Below, piece by piece: positions 49,401 through 60,038 of a DNA stretch of 64,000 nucleotides; the first letter of the stretch is position 1, and each line of letters begins with the position of its first letter. Location of the stretch: assembly GCA_964036665.1 (NCBI GenBank), contig OZ038530.1, positions 17,444,001 through 17,508,000 on the forward strand, given 5' to 3'. The notes beneath the pieces are model-generated. The model searched no databases. It was not told the DNA's origin and saw only the letters and a list, made by a program, of their open reading frames with translations. The position numbers and the translations under genes were made by a program. This DNA comes from Gordius sp. MW1. Its lineage: Eukaryota > Nematomorpha > Gordioida > Gordea > Gordiidae.

Positions 49401-50872
49401 AAGCGAACATGTCTTTTAGATGACAACTTTGAAAATAATATTTTGTTAAAATCAAATAAACATTTATTACCTGATGATTTTTATAAATTGTAATATATAA
49501 TATATTGGTTTTATGAATTAATAAAAGGTTTGTACATTTAAAAAAAAATTTAAAAAGGAACTGGAACTAGTTCCTTTTTAAAATGAGGAACTAGGAACTG
49601 GAATTAGTTCCATTTTAGGCAAAGGAACTGGAACTTGACAAGTTCCTTTTTAAAAGGAACTTTTAACATCTCTAGTTATAACAAATAATACAAATTTTAA
49701 GATTATTTGAGTATAAATTTGATTTTTTTAAATCAGTTATTACATAAAAGTTATGTTTAAGTAATTTTTCTAAACATTTATTTAATAGATACACATTAGA
49801 CTTGTTCTAATCCTTTAAATATTGATATTTGTTAAAGGTAAATTTGTAAAACATGGAAACACGATATAAAAATTCTTTGCAAATTTTATATTCAATTCAA
49901 CCTGTATACTGTTGGATATTTTGTTGGTAAGAGCAACATGTAAAACCACTATAGGCTCTCCTGGCATGCTTTTATGAGTGAAGGCAAAACATCTTCTATA
50001 TGGGCCAACCCTCCTCTTTAAATCTGACCAATTTTTTATAGGATGTACTGCTTCATATTCTGATATCTTTAATAATTTAAAACATTGTAGACATTATTTA
50101 ATTAAAAAATTTAATTTTTTTGTGAAAAAAAGTTGTATTAAGGAGGAACCTTTTGTAACATATCACATGAAGATTGCCAAGTTATCCTTTCAACATTCAT
50201 CAATCCTACTGAAAACCAAATCTGTAATAGCTCTTTCATAGTTTCATTCATACATTTTAGGTGAGACTTAAAAAGGTCATGTTGCATATTGTTTGATGCA
50301 TTAATGTCCTAGTAAGGAATATATTATTGTTAAAGATATATTACTAAAAGATCAGCCCTCATGTCAACTAATAATTTAACTCCATTATTTAACTTTGCAA
50401 TATTTTTAAAAAGGTGAGAATATTGAGGCACCAATGATTTGCGCATTTTCTCTTCATAGCTTATAAGTTTAACTTCATCTCCATTTGAAAGCTGGATTAA
50501 TGAAAAAACTTATATTTATAATGTTTTCAATTAAGTTGTTAATAATAAACCTAAATCAAAACAAGATGCAACTTTATATCATACAGGAAATTTAAAATAT
50601 CTATGTTTATAGATATCTCAACCAAAATAATATATACTTTTGAAAACTCATGGCAATTTTGATTCAAAGCAGACCTATCTATATAATAATTATGGCTTAA
50701 TTGTCTTAAAAATTCTGTTTTCTTCTCTTTGTTATAATTGGAATATTCATAAAGCATCTTTGAGATTCTAACCTAAAAAAGTAATTTAAAAGCAATTTTT
50801 ATTAACTTCTGAAAATATATTAATATTGCACAATCGAAATAGATCCGCTAAGCTCGTGTCGATAGTATGCAT
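46410..50872 (-). CDS. mlycd: Malonyl-CoA decarboxylase (MLYCD), 10 exons
   Basis: Converts malonyl-CoA to acetyl-CoA and CO2 in mitochondria, peroxisomes or cytosol, relieving the block on fatty acid oxidation. Exons in transcript order: 50872-50807, 50772-50638, 50491-50345, 50308-50150, 50066-49902, 48966-48837, 48500-48324, 48032-47934, 47353-47153, 46615-46410; 1485 nt, 494 residues (human 493). All junctions keep phase. The helical N-terminal domain carries [10 protein letters not shown] and [11 protein letters not shown]; the catalytic domain has [41 protein letters not shown], the active-site Ser block SSLSPIPGF and the active-site His block [18 protein letters not shown]. Introns 50773-50806 and 50309-50344 are 34 and 36 bp. 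The C terminus is ERLNFK, without the SKL peroxisomal signal of human MLYCD. Exon 8 and the start codon are the least certain parts; no clear mitochondrial presequence follows this start. Confidence 0.94.
47388..47570. mobile_element. hAT-type MITE, TAGTGTTGTAAAAACGG family, in MLYCD intron 8
   Basis: TAGTGTTGTAAAAACGGC to CCGTTTTTACCACACT. It begins 35 bp from the exon 9 acceptor, so it shapes the intron's 3' end. AACGTCCAAAAA motifs lie on both sides of it. Confidence 0.85.
49050..49674. mobile_element. hAT-type MITE, TAGNGNTGTTAAA family, in MLYCD intron 5
   Basis: TAGAGCTGTTAAAGG to CTTTTAACATCTCTA with a perfect 8-b target duplication GTTATAAC (49042-49049, 49675-49682). Subterminal AAGGAACTAGTTCC palindromes as in the 14132 copy. 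It accounts for two thirds of the 935-bp intron. Confidence 0.92.
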
Positions 50873-51119
50873 CAAGCAAGTTGGCAAGGTAAATTTTATG
50901 AATTTTACCATGTTAACATTTTAAATAAACATATGGTCTTATTAAGTGGACAAAAAAGCAATTTTATAAAATGCCTCAAAGATTTAAATATTAATCAAGG
51001 ATAAACTTGAATCTAAAAGTAACCCTATGTTAGTCTTATATGATGTTTTTAAATTTTTTATTGATAACAAAAATATTGAAGTACTAACTCTAGCTTTAGT
51101 ATTCTAATATTAAACCTGA
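50873..51119. other. Upstream flank of MLYCD
   Basis: No promoter element could be picked out. A short alternative reading frame ([13 protein letters not shown]) overlaps the proposed MLYCD start region on the minus strand and might be real 5' coding sequence joined differently. Confidence 0.3.
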
Positions 51120-51870
51120 AACCATTCAACTTCCAATTGCGAGAGAGAAGGCTTGGGATTCTGGACAGCTCTCCATTGATTAATTCTTATCAAGCACCGT
51201 TGATAGCATTAAAATTCTAGGTCCCTCTTGAATAATTCTCATTATAAATGGCTTAAAGCTTATCTCAGTAACCTTTTGGGAATGCTGCTTGCCTTTCATA
51301 TTCCATAGCCTTATGGTTGGGAATTAGTAACACTAAGGACTTCTCTTGTAAGAACTTAATCCTAGTAGAGAAATATTCCAGGTACCCTCTAAACAGTCTT
51401 GAAAACAAATTTTAATATAACTAAGCCTATATATTAATTAAAGCTCCCTTTAAAAATGCAAAAGTCCCTTCAATTCTTGGGCTTTCAGATCCGTGTAAGA
51501 TACCTGACGGCTCTTCTAGTCTCCTTCTAAAATAGCCTATCTCCCAAACAGGATTTTATTGTCATAACCTTTTTGCACCTTACCTTTAATTACGACCCTA
51601 TCACCACGGCAGAGGGGCGTTAAACGACAATTTCATCTCCTCTTTTGGCATCCAATATTATATCCTGTTGTTGCCACATGCTTTGTTTCCGGTAAGCACA
51701 CCTTAAATTTTTTTGAATAGATCGGGAAAAGTTCTCCAAAATTGAATTTTTCCATGTCTTTTTTATTCATGCAATTGGGATTCCTATTTACACTACAACA
51801 TTAAATCCTTTGCCGACTCTTGCTATATTTTAGACGACAATGATATAGATTTAGATTAATTAAGAATGGT
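51120..51870 (+). mobile_element. Remnant of LINE-like reverse transcriptase family
   Basis: Plus-strand readings LPIARERLGILDSSPLINSY (the family's LP....GLGIR block), KWLKAYLSNLLGMLL and, later, DGSSSL with QTGFYCH line up with the long copy at 9-13.8 kb in the same order. Interrupted by stops and shifts. 51871-52489 shows nothing recognisable. Confidence 0.6.
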
Positions 51871-52489
51871 CAAAACATAAGTTGACAGTATTAATGACTA
51901 CTGTCTTTTTTACATCTGCCTTAACCTTTTAATCATTAATTTGATTTTGCTGATTCAAATTTAGCTATTACGTATTACATTAAATTTATTACTATACCTA
52001 TTATATTATTTAAAAACATTAAATTTTATGCTATACCTTTATTATATTATTTAAAAAATAAGTCCAGCTACTTAATTGGCATTATCCGAATATAATAGGC
52101 AGAAGTCTAATCCTCATTTTTTAATATGTTCAGTTCCTTCCAGTCCCTTTGTCGACGTATATTTTAACCCGTTGGTCAAATCGTTTGGGCGGCAATTATT
52201 AGACGTTTATTAATAATCTTTTAAAAATAAATTCTCTCTTAAATAAAACCCATTTAATAAACATTTAAACTAAAATTAGAAAATTGTGATCTATACTTCG
52301 ATAATTTTTCTGTAGCTGTTTGTCACAATTGGTGGTCAGCTCCTTCGCGTAGTTTTATGCGTATTCCAGCATTTGCGCCAGCTTCACTTTAGCTCGTACC
52401 CTTTCAAGTCCCTATCTATTTCATCATAACTTTATATTGTCAATGGGATGTCGTGTCCCGCTAAATCTTTAAAAAAGTTAGTGTATTAA

Positions 52490-54560
52490 CGTATTTCAAA
52501 AATAATAAAAGTTTGCCATTTGGATTTTTAACATTTATTTAATATTTTTAATGAAACAGTGTAAATCCGTATATAATTTTTTAGACGAGACCGAAATTTT
52601 TCTAGACCGAGACAAGACGAGATCGAAACACTAACCGTCAGTGCCTCCCGTTCAATCGTTGAATATCGGCTTTCACTATAGCTTAACTCTTTTGAAGCAC
52701 ATGCCACCACTCTCCAATTCTGCCTAGTGGCTCGTTATTGTAAGATAGCCCCTAAGAACCCTGTACCCGAGGCGTGTACGACCAAGCCTATCTCCAAATT
52801 TCCATTAAAGTATGCTAGCACGGGGGGCTTCGTAAGCGCGGACTTGATAGCGTCAAATGTAGCTTGTTGTTTACCACCCCAGTAGTATTTCACTTTTTTT
52901 TCATGAGTTTTTGAATCGGGTGCACGATTTTGGCGTAGTTTTTAATGAGCTTTGGAAAATAGGATGTTAAAGCAAAAAATGATTTATTTCATTTTTATTT
53001 GTCAAATATTTACATTGCGTTACTGGTTCGGCTTTATTACTATTGATTTGAATATCTTTGTTAATAAATAAGAATCCCAAAAATGTTACTTCCTTAGCTC
53101 ATAAGATGCTTTTAGTTATGTTTGCCGCGAACCACAACTTTTGTAACGTTTCTAGTACCTAGAGTGGCCACTCACAGTGGACCTCTTCAGTTTCACCTGC
53201 AATTAGTATATCGTCAATGTATACAGCTACTCCCTCCATGCCTCCTAATATTTGATCCGTTGTTTTTTTAATAAAGCCGCGGCACAATTTAAATCAAAAG
53301 GCATATGGTTGACTTTAGATTAGCCTTTGTGCGTGGAGATACTCTTTTATTCAATCAAACTTAGAGAAACAACACGCGTTATCCAGTTTATTTAACAAAT
53401 CATTGATTTTCGGTAAGGGATACAATAAACCTTGTGCGTATTTATTTATGGTAAACCGGTAATTAATGCACAACCGTAAATTTCTATCGTTTTTCTTTAT
53501 GGGTACCATTATACTGGCCCATCGTGAGAACTCGGTTGGAACACCGTCTCTGACCCATTTATTCAGTTCTTCTTCCACTTCTTTCTTCCAAGCCAACGGC
53601 ACCCTTCTTGCGGGGATAAATATGGGATCTATGGCCTCTCTTAACGGTACTTCCACCCTAATTCCCTTAGCTACTTATGGGAATTCGTTCTATTGACGCT
53701 CCCATTGCTTCGTAACGTGCTGGATTGCTCTCGAGTTTCAACGTATTCTTTGCCAAATTTTGGGCTCGAATTCTTTAATCCAATCGATCCCGAACAACGG
53801 CGGTTCAGCTACGTCAGCTAACAATAATGGCAGATGTTACCTCGTATTCCCCATTCGGACATCGATGTCGTTTTCTGACAACAGCCTTGCCTGTAAGCCT
53901 CCATCGCTTAACCCTATAATGAATTGATCCGCCATTCTGTTTTGCAATTCTTCGTTTCCGAAGTTGCAGCTGTTAGCTGCGGCCTTGAGTTTATTCGCGT
54001 ACACGTATATGGCCTCTCCCACCGCTTGTCGAACCTTTGAGAACCCATATCTCTTTGCCACTACACATGAATTCTTATGGCATAATTTCCTTTGCTATTT
54101 CTTAGCTTCTTTGTATGAAATTCCTAAGAGGTCTTGCGGTCTATAGTCTTCTAATACTAACTGGAATGTTTCCTCATCGAGGTTGCTTAATAGCAACGCC
54201 GCTTTTTGATCTGTCGCAAGCTTGATATTGCCCCTTAAAAATAGCTCAAATTGGGTTAAAAATGCTTCGATGTTGTCATTTAGCTTGTACTTCTGCATCA
54301 CCGCGTACGTTTCTCCTTGATGCCACTGTTACGCGCGGAATCCTATAATAACCAACGTTAGGAAGGGATATAGAATCGAAAGAATGATAATCGCGTATAC
54401 AGAAACGAAGATATACGTTAAACCCAATTAACGGTATTTTAATTGTAACTTAAGGCATTACTACTAACATTTTACAATTCGCTTATTTATGTATGGCAGA
54501 AGGCACTTCGCACTCCTATTACCTGTCCACACATATGATGATCTTCCTGTTTTTTCTTAT
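52490..54560 (-). mobile_element. Ty3/gypsy fossil with one LTR, gag and part of pol
   Basis: On the minus strand: an LTR of about 220 bp ending CGCGCGTAACA at about 54331, a primer-binding region GTGGCATCAAGG, gag (QFELFLRGNIKLATDQKAA), then reverse transcriptase (RLCINYRFTINK; VAVYIDDILIA-like) and the start of RNase H (SESRYSTIEREAL). Closely related to the element at 61.6-64 kb. Old and broken, with many breaks and large losses; the second LTR is not seen. Confidence 0.85.
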
Positions 54561-54735
54561 ATAAATTCATAAGCGCCTGAGAGCAGATTGCATCTGAACT
54601 ACTTTCCAGAAGTGAACCCAAATTTTCGTTCACCTACCAAAATTATTTACTTAGTCTAGCTTCTATGATTTTTTCCCACACCTTCAATGCGTTGGTTAAA
54701 TTTATCCCCCAATTACATTATTGACTTTGTGATTA
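54560..54735 (-). mobile_element. RTE-like LINE fragment, reverse transcriptase piece
   Basis: Minus-strand readings NALKVWEKIIEARLSK and SSSDAICSQAL resemble the RTE block K..EK.I..RL followed by FGF..G.ST.DAI. Short, with frame changes, squeezed between the gypsy fossil and the foldback element. Confidence 0.5.
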
Positions 54736-54738
54736 CAT

Positions 54739-55568
54739 CCTGCAATCCGACCAATAATTCTGATAGAGAATTTTGCGCTGAAAAATAATCTGTTATTAGT
54801 TTTTTCCACAATTACCATTTTTTTAGATAAACGAGGTTGAAGGTGGCAAAAATGCCTATTTTAAGCCTTTTTGATGCTATATTACCACTGCATTTTTAAT
54901 ATTTAGTAAAAAATAGTAATATTTTTATGTGGATTAAAGTTTCATCTATAGGTCCATTAATTTATTTTTTTGTTGCACCTCTATATTTAAATTTATTTGC
55001 GTTAAGAACCCCTTCTTCATAACAAAATTTGTCCCAATATGTCTAGAAAACGGAGTACATTAGAGTTCATACTACACACGCGCGGTTTACTAATACATCT
55101 CTCATTCTCCATCTCTTACACTCTGGCCCCCATATATATCCAAGCACACATGAAGGAAGCGGGAGTAAAGGAGAAAGAGAGGAGGGTAGGTGAAGGGAGA
55201 GAGAGATCTGTTAGTAAACATCGCGTGTGTAGTATGAACTCTAATGTACTCCGTTTTCTAACTATAATGAGGCTATTATTAAGGGAAAAAGGTTCACGTA
55301 AATGCGAAAAGATTTAAATTTAGAGGTAAAACAAAAAAATAAATTAATGGACCTATAGATGAAACTTTAATCTACATGAATATATTACTATTTTTCACTA
55401 AATATTAAAAATGCCGTGGCAATATAGCCTCAAAAAAAGCTTAAAGAGGGCATTTTTGGCACCTTCAACCTCGTTTATTTAAAAAACTGGTAATTGTGGA
55501 AAAAAAAATAAAGACAGATTATTTTTCAGCGTAAAATTCTCTATCCGAATTATGGGTTTGATTGCAGG
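54739..55568. mobile_element. Foldback element with a second palindromic element nested in its centre
   Basis: Two arms of about 300 bp (54739-55043 and 55261-55568) are inverted copies: CCTGCAATCCGACC at the left answers GTTTGATTGCAGG at the right, with TAGGTCCATTAATTTAT mirrored as ATAAATTAATGGACCTA. The centre 55044-55260 is itself an inverted-repeat element with ends TAGAAAACGGAGTACATTAG of about 50 bp. No coding potential. Confidence 0.88.
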
Positions 55569-55576
55569 ATGTTTTT

Positions 55577-55753
55577 TTGTAGACCTGTGTAATTATTGCA
55601 CTCTTGTACATCTCCCTTCATTTTATAGTTTAGTATAACATAGCTTTCCCTCAACTCATCAGGCATCATATACTTTATTATTTTTATATTTAGTGTCCAC
55701 CATACAACCATATACACAAAACAAACAATATAATTACGAATTTTAGAAATCAT
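55577..55753 (-). other. Possible first exon with a signal anchor (weak)
   Basis: From ATG at 55753 the minus strand reads MISKIRNYIVCFVYMVVWW, a basic start and a hydrophobic stretch, then KIIKYMMPDELRESYV. A potential donor CACAG/GTCTAC lies at about 55577, where foldback sequence begins. No following exon was found and no family is recognised; it may be chance. Confidence 0.2.
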
Positions 55754-56174
55754 GTTTAAATCACTATAGAACTTAAAATGGTGTGTCTAATATTTTCAAT
55801 TGTACACAAATAAAAGCATTTTTAATAAACTTATCTGAAAGATATTATGCTTGAGGAACTCTTTCTATTTATGCTCACACTTATCACGTATAAGAATTTG
55901 CAGACCTTACCAACGCAGACTACTGACTAAAAATTCCCATTCAACCATTTAATATATTTATTAACAAGAATATTTAATTTTTAGGTAATTTTTAAAATAG
56001 TTAAGATATGATACTACAAATATATCAAAAATTAACGCTTGCTAGCGTAAATGGTGCTAGTAAGCGAATATTCGTTTCTCGTAAATAGATTTAAATAATG
56101 ATTTTTTTCGTACTGTACCTCCCTCCTACCATTGCATTGTAAGCTCGAACGGAAAACTGATGGGGATTCGAACC

Positions 56175-57825
56175 TTATTAATTGCTATGCAATTTATTGG
56201 CGCGCTTTTTGTTGTCCGTTGTCCGTCCGTCCGTCCGTCCAACTTGTATCTGCTGATGTGGGTTCGAATCCCTGAGAGGGCAATTTTTTTAAATTAATAT
56301 ATTGTTCTTGTTAATATTATTGATAATGTGACTTTTTGACCGTGTCCTGGCTACTGACCAATGAATAAAATGACCTTTGGCCAAAGTGTAAATCATCAAA
56401 AAAAATTTAGTTTTTTTTGTCTTTTATGTATTTATATCCTTTTTGACTGTCTCCTGGCTGCTGACCAATGGAAAAAAATGACCACTGGCCAAAGTGTGAA
56501 TCGAAATTTTGTTTTTTGAATTGCTATATTTGGTTAACATTGATAATTACCCTATGCCCCCCCCCTACAAAGGCCTTTGCCTCTACTGATGTGGGTTCGA
56601 ATCCCGGCGAGGGCAAATTTTTTTCTTTCTTTTTAAATTAATATATTGTTCTTGTTGACACCATTGATAATATGGCTTTTTAACCGTTCGCTGGCTGCTG
56701 ACCAATAGAAGATATGACCATTGGCCAAAGTGTTAATTCGAAATTTTTTTTCGTTTCTCTTATGTATTTATATCCTTTTTGACCGTGTCCTGGCTGCTGA
56801 CCAATGGAGAAAAATGACGGCCAAAGTGTATCAAATTTTTTTTCTATATTATAAATATAGGCTATTTGGCTGTTTGCTGGCTACTGACCAATAAAAAAAC
56901 TGACCACTGGCCAAAGTGAGATTAAAATCAAAAAAAAAAATCTAGATTATAATTATTGGCTAGTATTTGGCCGTCTGCTAACTGACCAATGAATTAGTCT
57001 AACCACTGGCCAAAGATAGATTAAAATCGATTTTTTTCTAGAATATAATTATCGGCTAGTTATTTAACTGTCTGCTAACCATTAGAAAAAATGACCACTG
57101 GCCAAAGTGTATTCGCATTTTTTTGTCTATATTATAATTATAGGCTATTTGGCCATCTGACCAATGGAAAAATGACCAAAGGCCAAAGTCTGATTAAAAA
57201 TTTTTTTCGTTTTTTGAATATCTTGTTTATACTATAGTCATAATTTAAATTATGGGTCACTTACACCGAATTGTTTAAATTAATACAGTATCAAAAAAAC
57301 TCTAAATTGAAAGTTGTACGTTTTGGAAGGATGGCTTTTGGCTTTTCCAAGGTCATACCCTCTATTTGCGTTTGTTTAATTTAGAAGTTGATAAATAAGA
57401 ATGAATGATAGAAAACCTATTCCTCGAAATCAAGTATAAAATGCAAATTGATAACTGAATTTTTATTCATACAAATATTTAAAAAGCTAAATTTTTGTAA
57501 AACCTGCTATAAAACATTTATTAATACTTTATTTATTGAGGAAAATTATTAATATGAAAATAGTATATATAAAAAAACAACTATAACGTTGTACGAGTAT
57601 AATCTGACTCCCTGCTTGACCATTGCCCCCCCCCATAGGCATTCTCGCCCCTTCCCACCTTTCTCGCCCATAAATTGCACAGCAAATATGCTAAGTTCAT
57701 ACGGAGTATAGATGAGTTTCGTTCCCCCTTCCCTCCTGCCCCTCCCTCCCCCCTTCCCTTCACCCCTTCCCTTCCTCCCCTTCCCCACCCCCACTCCTAC
57801 CAGGGGCGAAGCCCCTGGTTATATA
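56175..57825 (+). mobile_element. Hairpin-ended element with internal CCAATGG satellite, copy E
   Basis: Begins AATTGCTATGCAATTTATTGG with repeated GTCC, then satellite units around GCTGACCAATGGAAAAAAATG and GGCCAAAGTGT (56330-57230). It ends with ATAGGCATTCTCGCCCC, ATAAATTGCACAGCAAATATG, a pyrimidine-rich tract and a perfect hairpin CCAGGGGC-GAA-GCCCCTGG at 57800-57818. It is the plus-strand sister of 36360-38105. Two GGTTCGAATCCC boxes at about 56254 and 56592 resemble tRNA B boxes but no tRNA folds there. Confidence 0.7.
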
Positions 57826-58331
57826 TAAGAAATATCTTTCGTTTCAGAATTTGCGATTTTTGAAATTCATAATAATGGTAAGGGCACAAGTAAAATGATA
57901 AATAATTGATAAATCTCTGTTCCTTTTAATTTTAAATTAATAGTAACTTAGTTACTATACGATCCCGATCCAAGATCATTTTGCCTCGAATTGGACCTCG
58001 GCTACTCCCTACAGTGCTGACTGTTTGGTGCTTTTATAATCCGCTATCTTTATGCAAATTTTTAATCAATCACTTCGTATACTAACAAAAAAACGAGAGC
58101 AGATTTTAACGAGTAAATTTAATGTGTAGTTCAAAAAAGGGGATTTAAATGTCATTAGCTAATATATAAAATTTATTTATAAGCTATTGTTGCGAAACAG
58201 CAAATAACTAACAACAAAATCAATTAATATCTTTATTTTTTAACTAACAAACTTATTTTTGTCAAAAACAAACAATCATTTTTTTAAGCGTTTTATATTT
58301 TTAATGCTGAATTAGCATTCCATGCATGATG
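57826..58331. other. No recognisable gene
   Basis: AT-rich intergenic DNA; 58232-58237 (TTTATT) is AATAAA on the minus strand, 95 bp beyond the stop codon of the cysteine-rich gene, a plausible polyadenylation signal. Confidence 0.45.
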
Positions 58332-59451
58332 TCAGCATTTGTTGGCTTTGCACTTGATAATCTTTTTCTTTGAACCTTCTAAAAAGATTTAATTAAATTT
58401 AATAATACATAATTAAATGACATTGAGAACCTTTTTAATTTTTCCCAAAGATATGAATTTATAATATATAAGGTATATGCAACCAAGCAACTTACTACTA
58501 GGTAGAATTCTTTGTTTCGTCTCAGCCTCACCTAAATGACAATTTAAACTTGTTTTCTCATAAAAATTACGTTTGAAAGCGCACGGGCACTTTAGGTAGC
58601 ATTTGTTTTGAAGGCAGCTGTACTCGCATGATAGCACACTGCACTCATCCTCAGCTATAAATGCCACAAAAAATAAGATTTTAAATTGTTCCGAATTTAT
58701 ATGGACAATTTAATTTAATAAATTTCATTTGCCTGCCTATGTATCGGGCAAATATGGTATCTTTCTCTAAACTACTCGCTAGAAGGGTACCACCGACTTC
58801 ACAGGGACATATGTAAAAGCAGACCAATGATTTTATACACTCCACTGAGCACATATGAGGCTTACATACCTGTTTAGCTACATAGACGATCGTATAATGA
58901 ACAAGGATTGTCAATTCATATAGGTACAAGTAAAAAATTGCAATTTAATACCTGTCTCGGGATTAAAGGGAATTTCTGGAAAATCTAGCTTAGTTAAATA
59001 TAATTATTATAGAAAAATCTTATGAATGTTACGTTTTATGACGGGTCGCAATGTATCTCTTTCGAAGTCATATTTTGCTAAAAAATTAGTGATAAAAAAA
59101 AGCGTTAGCTATTGTTGTAACTAGACTAGAGGTATAAAATTTTAAAGCTTAAATTACACTTGAAGGTAATTTATTTTACAAAATTATTTGTAAGCATTAT
59201 TGGTTCTTACATTCGATTTGGTATTTTATTGTAGAAGCTAAAAATAATCAATCATGTTATAATTATTTAATATTTAAAAACATATTTGAATCACACAGAC
59301 ATTGTTAATTATATGAAATAACAAAAATTTAATTAATATTTTATTTTAAAGTCTGAAAAATAATTACAAAATAAAGATATTTACCTGTGGCAAAATTTAT
59401 GAATGCGATATAAATTCCATTAAAAATAGAAAAGTGTATTAAAAACAGCAT
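58332..59451 (-). CDS. Small secreted cysteine-rich protein with two EGF-like modules (predicted)
   Basis: Not a recognised named gene. Proposed exons in transcript order: 59451-59385, 58975-58952 (24 bp), 58877-58791, 58654-58532, 58378-58332; 348 nt, 115 residues. Exon 1 encodes MLFLIHFSIFNGIYIAFINF, a convincing signal peptide. Exon 3 carries VCKPHMCSVECIKSLVCFYI then CPC, and exon 4 carries ECSVLSCEYSCLQNKCYLKC then PC. Both have cysteines spaced C-x4-C-x3-C-x4/5-C-x3-C-x-C, so one module was duplicated. The layout recalls calcium-binding EGF-like modules but with an extra cysteine. The tail is basic (GSKKKIIKCKANKC). All four introns (409, 74, 136 and 153 bp) are phase 1, as in shuffled extracellular modules. 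The donor of exon 3 could be 3 bp earlier. The gene lies 161 bp after the BTB gene on the same strand. It is built from splice signals alone, so exon limits are predictions. Confidence 0.6.
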
Positions 59452-59466
59452 TAATTCAATTAAAGC

Positions 59467-59472
59467 TTTATT
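59467..59472 (-). terminator. Likely polyadenylation signal of the BTB gene
   Basis: TTTATT, i.e. AATAAA on the minus strand, 140 bp beyond the BTB stop codon and only 15 bp before the start codon of the cysteine-rich gene. Confidence 0.5.
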
Positions 59473-59612
59473 ACTAAGTATAACATTCTAATTACCATAG
59501 AATACAGAAAATATAATGTACAAACTGCTAAAAGCATATATCATATACAAGCATTTCATATAGCCTTACTTAACTGCTATTTATATTTTTTAATTATAAA
59601 AAACACCTTGCT

Positions 59613-60038
59613 CTAGATTTCAGGCCACAAGTCTTTACATATTTGAATTAGCTTTGGTATTTTAAGAATGGCTGCAGCCTTATATGTTTCTTTAACATCT
59701 TTTCTTATTAGTTCCACATTACCGGTATGAATCCATTCTAAACACTTTTCAAAGACCCTTAAGGATCTAGGTCCTAAAATATCAATAAAGGCTTTAGGAA
59801 CTTCGAACTCCGTTATGTTGTCATTGCTATTTTCAGCAAATAGTGCATCAAAATATTCTGAGAATGCGCCGAGAATTAATTTATTGCAGCCCACAAATTT
59901 AGAATCAATTTTTATCAAAATATCGGGATTAATAACTTCTTCCTCGCTCTTGTCCCACATACTTTCTATGTAAGATGTCAATAAATCTTCGTGAAGTATG
60001 ACCGCACTTCCTAATTTTGCTTTTGTTAAATCTTGCAT
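59613..60038 (-). CDS. Stand-alone BTB/POZ domain protein, single exon
   Basis: 141 residues with ATG and TAG. The BTB fold is clear: PDILIKIDSKFVGCNKLIL (strand-strand-helix core, in place of the usual F.AH+.VL), GAFSEYFDALF, then FEVPKAFIDILGPRS, CLEWIHTGNVEL (the Y.Y.G....L position) and TYKAAAILKIPKLIQICKD. The usual length of a BTB domain is about 100-120 residues, so almost nothing lies outside it: no BACK, kelch, MATH or zinc-finger part follows. Such proteins normally dimerise and may act as substrate adaptors of cullin 3 ligases; that role is inferred. No further exons with a clear match were found on either side, though 3' exons cannot be excluded. Gene name not assignable. Confidence 0.8.
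   Translation of the reverse strand: MQDLTKAKLGSAVILHEDLLTSYIESMWDKSEEEVINPDILIKIDSKFVGCNKLILGAFSEYFDALFAENSNDNITEFEVPKAFIDILGPRSLRVFEKCLEWIHTGNVELIRKDVKETYKAAAILKIPKLIQICKDLWPEI

Noticed and set aside
56240-56620. tRNA genes at GGTTCGAATCCC boxes
   Set aside because: Only a T-arm-like box is present; no acceptor stem, anticodon arm or A box is in register. They are part of the hairpin-satellite element.
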